Shown here: in pieces, positions 24,069-31,213 of the stretch
Layout of the letters: each line of letters opens with the position of its first letter
Position numbering within the stretch: position 1 is the stretch's first letter
Origin: DATJFH01 sp035495815
GTDB lineage: Bacteria; Acidobacteriota; Terriglobia; Bryobacterales; Bryobacteraceae
Length of the DNA: 64,000 nt
Assembly: GCA_035495815.1 (NCBI GenBank)
Contig: DATJFH010000056.1
Span: 24,444 to 88,443, forward strand
Reading direction: 5' to 3'
Notes under the pieces: model-generated
What the model saw: only the letters and a program-made list of their open reading frames with translations
Databases searched by the model: none
What the model was told of the DNA's origin: nothing
Position numbers and translations under genes: made by a program

Positions 24069-25520
24069 ATGACACCCAAAGTCCCCATCACGGTCGCCCA
24101 CGGCGACGGCATCGGTCCGGAGATCATGGACGCCACGCTCGCCATTCTTCAGGAAGCCGGCGCGGCCCTCGATATCGAGCCCATCGAAATCGGCGAAAAG
24201 GTTTACCTGCGCGGCAATAGCGCCGGGATCGAGCCCAGCGCCTGGGAGTCCCTGCGGCGGACCAAGGTGTTCCTCAAGGCGCCCATCACCACGCCCCAGG
24301 GCGGCGGCTTCAAGAGCCTCAACGTCACCGCGCGCAAGCGCCTCGGACTTTACGCCAACGTGCGGCCCTGCGTCTCTTATCATCCCTTCGTCGACACCAG
24401 GCACCCGGGCATGGACGTTGTTATCGTTCGCGAAAATGAAGAGGACCTCTACGCCGGCATCGAATACCAGCTCAGCCCCGGCGTCATGGAGTGCATCAAG
24501 CTGATCTCCCGCCCGGGTTCGGAAAAAATCGTCCGCTACGCCTTTGAGCTGGCCCGGAAACACGGCCGTAAAAAGGTCACCTGCTTCACCAAAGACAACA
24601 TCATGAAGATGACCGACGGCCTGTTTCACAAGGTCTTCGACGAGATCGCGGCCGAGTACCCGGACATCGTGAACGAGCACTGGATCGTCGACATCGGCGC
24701 CGCCAAGCTGGCGGACACGCCGGCCGCATTCGATGTCGTCGTGATGCCGAACCTCTACGGCGATATTCTGTCCGACGTCGCCGCCCAGATCGCCGGCTCG
24801 GTGGGCCTGGCAGGCTCGTCGAACATCGGAGAGCACGGCGCCATGTTCGAAGCCATCCACGGGTCGGCGCCGCGCAGGGCGGGGCAGAACCTGGCGAATC
24901 CCTCCGGGCTGCTGCTGGGAGCCGTCATGATGCTGGTCCACATCAACCAGCAGGACGTCGCCGAGCGCGTCCACAACGCCTGGCTCCGCACCATCGAAGA
25001 CGGCATTCACACCTACGATATCTTCGATGAGTCGGTCAGCAGGCAGAAGGTCGGCACCCGGGAGTTCGCCCGCGCGGTAGTGGAGCGCGTGGGACAGAAG
25101 CCGCAGAAACTGAAAGCGGCCAGCTACACCGGAGCCACCAGCAATACCGCCCAAACTCACGTGGAAAAAACGCGGACCGATCCCAAGCGGGAGCTGGTCG
25201 GTATCGACGTCCAGGTCTACTGGCCCAGCCGCTCCACCGATCAGCTGCAGGAGCGCGTCCGCTGCGGCAACGGCGACGGTCTGACCCTGACCATGATCGA
25301 CAACCGCGGCGTAAAAGTCTGGCCGGACGGCATGGCCGAAACTTTCTGCACGGACAGCTTCCGCTGCCGGTTCACGGCCGATGGCGGCGGCGTCGTCACG
25401 CAGCAGCAGACGCTGGCCGTGCTCAATCGCCTGGCCGGCGCCGGAGTCGAGATCGTCCAGACCATGGGCCTCCAGAATTTCGACGGAAAGGCCGGATTCA
25501 CGCTGGCGCAAGGGCAGTAA
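24069..25520 (+). CDS. icd: NADP-type isocitrate dehydrogenase (long, Thermus/Rickettsia-type)
   Basis: A 483-residue decarboxylating dehydrogenase that converts isocitrate to 2-oxoglutarate in the TCA cycle. Clear family segments are VAHGDGIGPEIMD (about 8-20), the substrate loop KAPITTPQGGGFKSLN, NVRPC, VVIVRENEEDLYAGIEYQ, the lysine region FTKDNIMKMTDG and AQIAGSVGLAGSSNIGE. The C-terminal about 140 residues (after TGATSNTAQTHVEKT) are an added domain typical of this long subtype and absent from E. coli Icd. I start at the ATG at 24069, which begins MTPKVPITVAHGD; the longer upstream frame adds 18 residues not typical of the family. purE follows after 9 bases, an unusual partner. Confidence 0.93.
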   Translation: MTPKVPITVAHGDGIGPEIMDATLAILQEAGAALDIEPIEIGEKVYLRGNSAGIEPSAWESLRRTKVFLKAPITTPQGGGFKSLNVTARKRLGLYANVRPCVSYHPFVDTRHPGMDVVIVRENEEDLYAGIEYQLSPGVMECIKLISRPGSEKIVRYAFELARKHGRKKVTCFTKDNIMKMTDGLFHKVFDEIAAEYPDIVNEHWIVDIGAAKLADTPAAFDVVVMPNLYGDILSDVAAQIAGSVGLAGSSNIGEHGAMFEAIHGSAPRRAGQNLANPSGLLLGAVMMLVHINQQDVAERVHNAWLRTIEDGIHTYDIFDESVSRQKVGTREFARAVVERVGQKPQKLKAASYTGATSNTAQTHVEKTRTDPKRELVGIDVQVYWPSRSTDQLQERVRCGNGDGLTLTMIDNRGVKVWPDGMAETFCTDSFRCRFTADGGGVVTQQQTLAVLNRLAGAGVEIVQTMGLQNFDGKAGFTLAQGQ

Positions 25521-25529
25521 GGTTTCAGC

Positions 25530-26018
25530 ATGGACGAAAAGCCGCTTGTCGCCGTCATCATGGGGAGCAAGTCGGACTGGGAAACCATGCGTTACGCCTC
25601 CGAGCTGCTCACCGAGTTCGAAGTGCTGCACGAGCGGAGAGTGGTTTCCGCTCATCGCACGCCGCTGTTGATGGCCGAATACGCCGCCGCCGCCGAGAGC
25701 CGCGGAATTGAAGTGATCATCGCCGGGGCCGGAGGCGCTGCTCACCTGCCCGGAATGGTGGCCGCCCATACCCTCGTTCCCGTGCTCGGGGTGCCGGTGG
25801 AATCGCACGCGCTCAAAGGCATGGATTCGCTGCTTTCCATCGTGCAGATGCCGGGCGGCATTCCGGTCGGGACCCTCTCCATCGGCGCCTCCGGGGCCAA
25901 GAACGCAGCGCTGCTGGCCATCGCCATCGTGTCCACCCACCGGCCCGCGCTGCGCGATAAGCTGCGGCAATACCGCGCGTCGCAGACGGACGCCGTCATG
26001 AAAGCCACTCTCTCGTGA
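25530..26018 (+). CDS. purE: 5-(carboxyamino)imidazole ribonucleotide mutase
   Basis: A 162-residue class I PurE that moves the carboxylate of N5-CAIR to C4 in purine synthesis. Family motifs VAVIMGSKSDWETM (about 7-20), VVSAHRTPLLM (about 38-48, active-site His), IAGAGGAAHLPGMVA (about 64-78) and QMPGGIPVGTLSIGASGAKN are present and length is normal. It follows icd by 9 bases and its stop overlaps the purK start (GTGA), so PurE and PurK are made together. Confidence 0.96.
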   Translation: MDEKPLVAVIMGSKSDWETMRYASELLTEFEVLHERRVVSAHRTPLLMAEYAAAAESRGIEVIIAGAGGAAHLPGMVAAHTLVPVLGVPVESHALKGMDSLLSIVQMPGGIPVGTLSIGASGAKNAALLAIAIVSTHRPALRDKLRQYRASQTDAVMKATLS

Positions 26019-27181
26019 TTCTTCCCGGCGCGGTCATCGGCGTCCTGGGAGGCGGACAGCTCGGCCGCATGTTCGCCATCGCCGCCCGCCGCATGGGATA
26101 CCGCGTCCACACCCTCTCGCCGGACGCCGATACTCCCACCGGGCAGGTGGCCGACCTCGAGATCATCGCTCCCTACGAGGACCTCGACGCCGTGCGCAAG
26201 TTCTCCGCCGCGGTCTCGGTAGTTACCTTCGAATTTGAAAATGTGCCGTCCGCCACCGCCCAGGCAGCGGGCGCTCACGCCCCCGTGCGGCCCGGCGGAT
26301 CCATCCTGCACACAACCCAGCACCGTCTGCGCGAAAAGACTTTCCTGTCCGGCGCCGGCTTCCCGGTGACGCCCTATCTCGCGGTCCGCTCGGCCGCCGA
26401 TCTCCACGATGCGCTGCAGCGGCTGGGCCGCCCCGCCGTCCTGAAGACCGCCGATTTCGGGTACGACGGCAAGGGCCAGGCCCTCATCGGGCTCGAGGAC
26501 AACGCCGAAGAGGCCTGGCGCTCCATCGGCGGCGGGGAAGCCGTGCTCGAAGCGTTTGTCGATTTCGAGCGCGAGCTGTCCGTGGTGGCCGCCCGCGGAC
26601 TGGACGGCGCCTTCGCCCATTACGGCGCCATCGGCAACGCCCATCGCAACCGTATCCTGGATGTTTCCGTCGCCCCCGCCGGGCTGCCTCCCGCCCTCGC
26701 CGCGGAAGCCGTGGAGATCGCGCGCGGCGTCCTCGAGAAGCTGGATGTCGTCGGCGTGCTCTGCGTGGAATTCTTCCTCACCCGCGACGGAAAGCTGCTG
26801 ATCAATGAACTTGCGCCGCGGCCGCACAACTCGGGCCACCTTACCTTCGACGCCTGCGTCACCAGCCAGTTCGAGCAGCAGCTCCGCGCCGTCTGCGGGC
26901 TTCCCCTGGGCTCGGCCGAGCTATTGCGCCCGGCGGCCATGGCGAATCTCCTGGGCGACCTTTGGCGGGACGGCGAGCCCGACTGGGCCGCCGTCTGCGC
27001 TTATCCTTCCGCCAAACTGCACTTGTATGGAAAACTGGCGGCGCGCCCCGGAAGAAAAATGGGACACATTGCCGCCCTGGCGGCTACCGCCGAAGAAGCG
27101 GAAACGATTGTGCGCGCGGCCCGAACCGCTGCTACCGGCGGGATCTCCCGGCGCCCGGCGCCATCGGCCGCGCTTCGTTGA
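26015..27181 (+). CDS. purK: 5-(carboxyamino)imidazole ribonucleotide synthase
   Basis: A 388-residue ATP-grasp enzyme that makes N5-CAIR from AIR, bicarbonate and ATP. The dinucleotide-like N-terminus IGVLGGGQLGRMFAIAARRM, the ATP-grasp segments LKTADFGYDGKGQ and VLEAFVDFERELSVVAAR, and the metal site FFLTRDGKLLINELAPRPHNSGH are present. It starts with GTG inside the purE stop. The last 16 or so codons lie antisense to the end of the RRM gene on the other strand (overlap 27132-27181), a 50-base tail-to-tail overlap. The expected family end is around HIAALAATAEEAETIV, so the overlapping tail may be a recent extension. Confidence 0.95.
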   Translation: MILPGAVIGVLGGGQLGRMFAIAARRMGYRVHTLSPDADTPTGQVADLEIIAPYEDLDAVRKFSAAVSVVTFEFENVPSATAQAAGAHAPVRPGGSILHTTQHRLREKTFLSGAGFPVTPYLAVRSAADLHDALQRLGRPAVLKTADFGYDGKGQALIGLEDNAEEAWRSIGGGEAVLEAFVDFERELSVVAARGLDGAFAHYGAIGNAHRNRILDVSVAPAGLPPALAAEAVEIARGVLEKLDVVGVLCVEFFLTRDGKLLINELAPRPHNSGHLTFDACVTSQFEQQLRAVCGLPLGSAELLRPAAMANLLGDLWRDGEPDWAAVCAYPSAKLHLYGKLAARPGRKMGHIAALAATAEEAETIVRAARTAATGGISRRPAPSAALR

Positions 27182-27401
27182 CCACCAGCGGTCGCCCCAT
27201 GAATTCCTGCCCGTTGCAACCCTGAATGGCCTGCTCGGCGGCGGAATCGGCGATCTCGACAAAACCGAAACCGCGCGGCTCACCGGTCACCCGGTCTCGC
27301 ATCAGGTTGATCGTCTCGACCGTAAATCCCGCGCGCTCAAAGTAATTTTTTACATCGGAATCGGTTGCCTGGAACGGAAGGTTGCCTACGTAAAGCCGCA
27401 T
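27132..27401 (-). CDS. Small RNA-binding protein with one RRM domain
   Basis: An 89-residue protein that is almost only one RNA-recognition motif: RNP2 in RLYVGNLPFQA (2-12) and RNP1 in RGFGFVEIA (about 47-55), with a short basic tail (GAGRSRR). Such glycine-poor bacterial RRM proteins are known from cyanobacteria and acidobacteria and are often linked to cold response, but the target here is unknown. The ATG at 27401 has AGGAG 9 bases upstream; longer in-frame starts would read through the atpE hairpin. It lies downstream of atpE on the same strand and overlaps the purK 3' end. Confidence 0.92.
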   Translation of the reverse strand: MRLYVGNLPFQATDSDVKNYFERAGFTVETINLMRDRVTGEPRGFGFVEIADSAAEQAIQGCNGQEFMGRPLVVNEARPMAPGAGRSRR

Positions 27402-27490
27402 CAATTTCGACTCCTGCGGATTTTTAGCAATCCTATTGCCAAGCTTGCACGGCCGGAGCGTAAGACTTTGCGGGAGACCGAGGGGGCCTA

Positions 27491-27534
27491 CCGGTTTCGG
27501 CTTCCCTGAGGGCACGCAAGGAAGCCGAAACCGG
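27491..27534. terminator. Perfect 15-bp inverted repeat between atpE and the RRM gene
   Basis: CCGGTTTCGGCTTCC at 27491-27505 is repeated as its exact reverse complement at 27520-27534 around a 14-base loop. On the minus strand it begins 14 bases after the atpE stop and ends about 90 bases before the RRM start. A run of six T lies on the atpE side, before and not after the stem, so it is not a standard intrinsic terminator. It could end or protect the F0 message, or act as an RNA element of the RRM gene. Confidence 0.6.
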
Positions 27535-27548
27535 CGGAAAAAACGGGC

Positions 27549-27851
27549 CTAAACGACTTTCGCGAAAATGATAACCAGGGTGTACAACGCCAGGGACTCG
27601 ATCAGCACCAGTCCGAGCAGCAGCGCGAACCGGATCGCGGCCGAAGCGCCGGGATTCCGCGCCATGGCTTCCGCCGAGGCGGCTACCGCCTTGGCCTGAG
27701 CCAATCCGCACAGTCCGGATGCGATCGCCATGGCGAAACCGGACGTGATCGCAACCCACTTCTTGACTTCGTCGGGGCCGCTCACCTGGGCAAACATGGG
27801 GGTGGCGAAAACCAGCACCGCCATCAAAAATAGAAACCGCTTTGCGTTCAT
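27549..27851 (-). CDS. atpE: F0F1 ATP synthase subunit c with N-terminal signal and sodium-type ligand set
   Basis: A 100-residue ring subunit. Residues 1-21 look like a cleavable signal peptide (ending PMFAQ), as in some other bacterial c subunits. Two membrane helices follow (about 32-58 and 71-97) joined by the ARNPGA loop. The ion-binding carboxylate is Glu85. Aligned on the loop with the Ilyobacter tartaricus c subunit, Gln52, Glu85, Ser86 and Tyr90 fall on the sodium-binding Gln32, Glu65, Ser66 and Tyr70, while its Thr67 is Leu87 here. This hints at sodium coupling but does not prove it. AGGAAG upstream serves as ribosome site. It lies 95 bases after atpB. Confidence 0.95.
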   Translation of the reverse strand: MNAKRFLFLMAVLVFATPMFAQVSGPDEVKKWVAITSGFAMAIASGLCGLAQAKAVAASAEAMARNPGASAAIRFALLLGLVLIESLALYTLVIIFAKVV

Positions 27852-27946
27852 CCTTCTTCTTCCTGCCTTTTATAAATTCGCTTCAGGAGGTGGTTCCCGT
27901 CATCCTCTTGCAGCCGGGCTCACACTGAGGCGTGATAATGCCGGTA

Positions 27947-28678
27947 TTAATGATCGTGGGAGACGGCGCCCGCCACGTACATCATGGTCATCAGAGCAAA
28001 AATGTAGGCCTGCAGGAATGAAACAAAAACGTGCAGTCCCATGAACAGCGCGGGACCCACCAGGTAAGTAAGCCCGAGAAACACGATGGTAACCTGTTCG
28101 CCCGCGTACATGTTGGCGAACAGACGGATGGTAAGCGAAAGCGGACGCGCCAGATGGCTCACGATCTCGATCGGTATCATCAGCGGCGCCAGGATCGGCA
28201 TGGGACCGGCGAAATGGGCCAGATACTTGCCCGCCCCCTGCTCCCGGATTCCCATCAGGTTGTAGTAGGCGAAAGCCACCAGCGCACAGCCGGCGGGGAC
28301 TTCCGGGAACATGGTCGGCGATTCGAATCCCGGAATGATGCCCAGCAGGTTGGCGAACAGAACGAAGATGAAAAGGGCGCCGAACAGCGGCAGATACTTG
28401 GGCCCGTCGTGGCCGACATGCTCTTCCGATTCATTGTGCAAAAAGTTGTAGATGGCCTCGAAAGCATGCTGCAGCTTCCCCGGCCGGTCCATCGAGAGCT
28501 GCGATTTCAGGACCGCGAACACCACCACGATGATCAGGGCCACCAGAATTTCCATCGTCAGCGACGTGGACCACGGCCGCTCCGAAGTCTTCAATCCAGC
28601 CATCGCAAGCGCCGCATTGGCGACCCCCGCCAGGTGATCGTTAAACAGAGCTGTCAACCACGGTTCATGTTCGGGCAT
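27947..28678 (-). CDS. atpB: F0F1 ATP synthase subunit a
   Basis: A 243-residue membrane protein with five to six helices. The essential arginine of the ion path is Arg185 in LSLTIRLFANMYAGEQ, and the half-channel segment SFLQAYIFALMTMMYV is at the C-terminus. Other family marks are LFIFVLFANLLGIIPGFESPT and HFAGPMPILAPLMIPIEI. Together with the c ring it forms the ion channel of the synthase. The start lies inside the atpI-like gene (14-base overlap). Subunit b, delta and the F1 genes do not follow atpE here, so the ATP synthase genes are split in this genome. Confidence 0.96.
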   Translation of the reverse strand: MPEHEPWLTALFNDHLAGVANAALAMAGLKTSERPWSTSLTMEILVALIIVVVFAVLKSQLSMDRPGKLQHAFEAIYNFLHNESEEHVGHDGPKYLPLFGALFIFVLFANLLGIIPGFESPTMFPEVPAGCALVAFAYYNLMGIREQGAGKYLAHFAGPMPILAPLMIPIEIVSHLARPLSLTIRLFANMYAGEQVTIVFLGLTYLVGPALFMGLHVFVSFLQAYIFALMTMMYVAGAVSHDH

Positions 28679-29039
28679 AAAAAAGTTCGATCAGGATTTC
28701 CAGGATCACGGCCAGGGCCGGCATGAACAAGCCCACCAAAGCGGCCGTCAGGCTGATTTCGGAAAACTTCACTATAGCATAGGCTCCCAGGCCCAGCAGC
28801 AGGTAGCGCAGCCCCAGAAGGACGGCTACACGGGCGCTGGGAGTCTTCGCGCCCTCCAGTGCGCCGAGGGCGTCCACCGTCCGCTTGAGCCAGCGGAAGT
28901 TCAGGTAGGAGATCAGCGCTCCCAGCAGGAATCCCAGACCCGCGCGCCAGCCTCCGGCGGCGAAATAGGCCGCTACACCCGCCGCCGACATCAACTGAGT
29001 GAGACGAAACATCCGCCCCACCGCGCGCTCAGGATCCAT
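28665..29039 (-). CDS. AtpI-like ATP synthase subunit I
   Basis: A 124-residue protein with four predicted membrane helices in two pairs (about 10-27, 30-47, 75-92 and 96-118), the size and build of the ATP synthase I family. Family members sit before atpB and help assemble the c ring. Sequence conservation is low in this family, so the call rests on topology and position. I start at the ATG at 29039 (MDPERAVGRMF), which overlaps the atpZ end by 11 bases; the longer frame has no coding character. Its stop overlaps the atpB start by 14 bases. Confidence 0.78.
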   Translation of the reverse strand: MDPERAVGRMFRLTQLMSAAGVAAYFAAGGWRAGLGFLLGALISYLNFRWLKRTVDALGALEGAKTPSARVAVLLGLRYLLLGLGAYAIVKFSEISLTAALVGLFMPALAVILEILIELFYART

Positions 29040-29256
29040 TGTCGCTGTCACGTGTGTCGCGCAGGATCTGCCGGATGAGCTGTACGAAGCCGGACGCAAT
29101 GCCCACCAGCAGAAACACAAGGTACAGGTATTTCGTACCGAAAGCTTTGTCCAGCATGTAGCCGATAGCGTAACCGACAAAGATCGAAACCGGCAGGATG
29201 AACGCCATGGCCAGGTAATCGCTGACCATCGCCATAATCGACCGGGACCGTTTCAT
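29029..29256 (-). CDS. AtpZ/AtpI-family F0F1 accessory membrane protein
   Basis: A 75-residue protein with two helices (about 12-33 and 42-62) and the pattern FVGYAIGYMLDKAFGT of the AtpZ family (PF09527). Members are encoded at the head of F0 operons and have been linked to magnesium or calcium handling and c-ring assembly. The start overlaps the stop of the multiheme cytochrome gene as ATGA, so the two are translationally coupled. The stop lies within the AtpI-like gene. Confidence 0.82.
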   Translation of the reverse strand: MKRSRSIMAMVSDYLAMAFILPVSIFVGYAIGYMLDKAFGTKYLYLVFLLVGIASGFVQLIRQILRDTRDSDNGS

Positions 29257-29843
29257 GGCCGTCTGGATGCCGTCAGACTATGCGGGCCATGGCAGCCCAT
29301 ACACGACGATGGCGCGGCTGCCGGATGCGAAGCCGGCAGCGTCGCATGGCATTTCTGGCACTGCTGCAGCGTCTGCGCCGGCGTCCGGGGATTGTGAACG
29401 CCGTGGCAGGTTGTGCAGTTCGCCCCCTTTACCTTCGATCGGGCCAGCACCAGCTTGCCGTGCTTGCTCGGCGCAAACTCTTTCAATTGCGCGGCATGGC
29501 ATCCGCCGCATAGCGCAGGGACCTCATCGGGAGCGGCCACGCGGTCAGGCGAAACCGCGCCTGTCGACATTCGATGCTTCACGCTCGGCCCATGGCAGGC
29601 GTCGCAGCTCAATCCTTTCTGGAAATGCCTGTGGGACTGGAAATCGGCTGCCTGCTCACTGTGGCAGGGCGCGCAGAATTCGTGGGTTTTCTGGCCCGCC
29701 AGCGGCAGACACAGCAGCAGGAAAGCCGCCGCCAGCTCGACTGCCCTCGAATATTCGTTCCCGGCGCGGCGCGGCAGGCGGGACCGCCCGCGCCGGCTGG
29801 CGCCATCAGCTGATTCTCGAGATCGGTCTGCGCCGGCTTTCAT
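29253..29843 (-). CDS. Exported six-heme cytochrome c
   Basis: A protein of about 196 residues with six CxxCH heme sites: CAPCH (57-61), CDACH, CGGCH, CTTCH, CQKCH and CMGCH. The additional His residues (HRHFQKG, SKHGKL) fit bis-His ligation as in the doubled-CxxCH families. A hydrophobic segment (about 35-49, VELAAAFLLLCLPLAG) acts as signal or anchor, preceded by about 34 Arg-rich residues, so the true start may be later; the ATG at 29843 is the best candidate but has no Shine-Dalgarno site. It should carry electrons in the periplasm. The stop overlaps the atpZ start, an unusual pairing of a multiheme cytochrome with ATP synthase genes. Confidence 0.85.
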   Translation of the reverse strand: MKAGADRSRESADGASRRGRSRLPRRAGNEYSRAVELAAAFLLLCLPLAGQKTHEFCAPCHSEQAADFQSHRHFQKGLSCDACHGPSVKHRMSTGAVSPDRVAAPDEVPALCGGCHAAQLKEFAPSKHGKLVLARSKVKGANCTTCHGVHNPRTPAQTLQQCQKCHATLPASHPAAAPSSCMGCHGPHSLTASRRP

Positions 29844-29878
29844 GGTTGTTCGGAACGAATCGGACCATCCTTGTGCGC

Positions 29879-29884
29879 AATTAT
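29879..29884 (-). promoter_or_regulatory. Predicted -10 element of the cytochrome-F0 operon
   Basis: TATAAT on the minus strand would start RNA near 29872, 29 bases before the cytochrome ATG. The same AT-rich site reads TATACT on the plus strand toward the permease genes. No good -35 hexamer is seen for either direction. Confidence 0.35.
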
Positions 29885-29949
29885 ACTGCGGCCCATCATG
29901 GTAGAGGGAACAAACAGGCGCGCCGCTGCGTCTCGAAGGGAGATCCGAA

Positions 29950-31209
29950 TTGACCGGCAGCACGCAATTTCGACCGAGCGGCGCCTTCTGGGAGGCCACA
30001 CTCATCGCGCTCGACTCGCTGCGCAAGAACAAGCTCCGCAGTTTCCTGACGCTGCTCGGCATCATTCTCGCCACCACCACGCTCATCGGGGTCACCGCCC
30101 TCATTCACGGCATGAACGTCTATGTGGCCGAGAAAGTCTCCAACATGGGATCGGACGGCTTTCGTCTGGTCCGCATGGCCTGGTTCGGACCCTGGGACCC
30201 CAAGAAGTTCCTGGAGATGCAGAAGCGGAATCCGGAGATCAAGCCCGAAGAATACGACTTCATCAAGTCCCGTTCGACACTGGTCAAAGCCATCGGAATC
30301 ACAGCCTCCCGCCCGGCCCGCGTCTCCTACCTGCGGACCTCGACTCTGGGCGTCGACATCCAGGGCGTCAGCGAGGACATCGCCGTCATCAACAATGTGC
30401 AGGTGGAGAGCGGCCACAGCATCACCCCCGAGGAAGCGCGCCGTCATGCGCCGGTGGCTTTCATCGGCAGCGACCTGCGAACCCGCTTTTTCGAGGGCAT
30501 CGAGCCGGTTGGCAAGACGATCCAAATCGAGAACCGGCCCTACCAGGTGGTGGGCGTCGCCCGGCCGCTCGGCAGCGTCTTCGGGAATTCGCAGGACAAC
30601 TTCGTCATGATCCCCATCGGCAGCTACTTCAAAACCTACGGCTCGCATAAAGGCATCCGCATCGTCGCCAAGGCCGTCGATCAAAGCCGCCTGAACGAAG
30701 CCCAGGACGAAGTCCGCGTCCTCCTGCGGTCCTTCCGGCATCTGGGGCCCGGACGCGACGACAATTTTTCACTGTTCGCCTCGGAGACCTTTGTCAGCCT
30801 CTGGGAGCGGCTCACTTCCACCATCGCGGCCATGGCGGTCGGCATCGTATCCGTGTTCATGGTCGTGGGCGGCATCGTGATCATGAATATCATGCTGGCC
30901 GTAGTCACCGAGCGCACCCACGAGATCGGCATCCGCAAATCGCTGGGCGCCAGGCGCAGGGACATCCTGAATCAGTACCTGGTGGAGTCAGCCGTGCTCG
31001 CGGGCGCGGGCGGGCTGATCGGCGTGGCCGCCTCGTGGACGATCGCCATGGTGGTCCGCAGTACCACTCCCGTGCCCATGGTCTTGCCCTGGTCGTCCGT
31101 TATGACCGGCGTCGGGCTGTCCGTGATCGTCGGCCTGTTCTTCGGAATCTATCCCGCCAAGCAGGCCGCGCGCCTCGATCCGATCGAGGCCTTGCGGGCC
31201 GAGAAATAA
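29950..31209 (+). CDS. MacB/FtsX-type ABC transporter permease
   Basis: A 419-residue permease with the four-helix MacB/FtsX plan: a helix near the N-terminus (about 31-53, FLTLLGIILATTTLIGVTAL), a periplasmic MacB-PCD domain (about 54-270) and three C-terminal helices starting at VGIVSVFMVVGGIVIMNI. The coupling segment TERTHEIGIRKSLGARRRD, which contacts the ATPase, is intact. It starts with TTG, supported by GGGAG 7 bases upstream. A second permease follows after 4 bases, and no ATPase or membrane fusion protein is encoded nearby, so those must come from elsewhere. Possible jobs are lipoprotein, peptide or drug export. Confidence 0.9.
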   Translation: MTGSTQFRPSGAFWEATLIALDSLRKNKLRSFLTLLGIILATTTLIGVTALIHGMNVYVAEKVSNMGSDGFRLVRMAWFGPWDPKKFLEMQKRNPEIKPEEYDFIKSRSTLVKAIGITASRPARVSYLRTSTLGVDIQGVSEDIAVINNVQVESGHSITPEEARRHAPVAFIGSDLRTRFFEGIEPVGKTIQIENRPYQVVGVARPLGSVFGNSQDNFVMIPIGSYFKTYGSHKGIRIVAKAVDQSRLNEAQDEVRVLLRSFRHLGPGRDDNFSLFASETFVSLWERLTSTIAAMAVGIVSVFMVVGGIVIMNIMLAVVTERTHEIGIRKSLGARRRDILNQYLVESAVLAGAGGLIGVAASWTIAMVVRSTTPVPMVLPWSSVMTGVGLSVIVGLFFGIYPAKQAARLDPIEALRAEK

Positions 31210-31213
31210 CGCG

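Noticed and set aside
24021..25970. A 649-codon open frame antisense to icd and purE, and similar long frames antisense to the TPR (16932-18809), tolB and SDR/clpP genes
   Set aside because: High-GC coding regions give long open frames on the opposite strand. The proteins have no family features, and the sense strand encodes well conserved enzymes in each case.
27402..27548. A tRNA or small structured RNA gene in the atpE-RRM gap
   Set aside because: The only strong structure is a single long hairpin. No cloverleaf, T-loop (GTTCRANNC with stem) or CCA-proximal acceptor pairing can be built.
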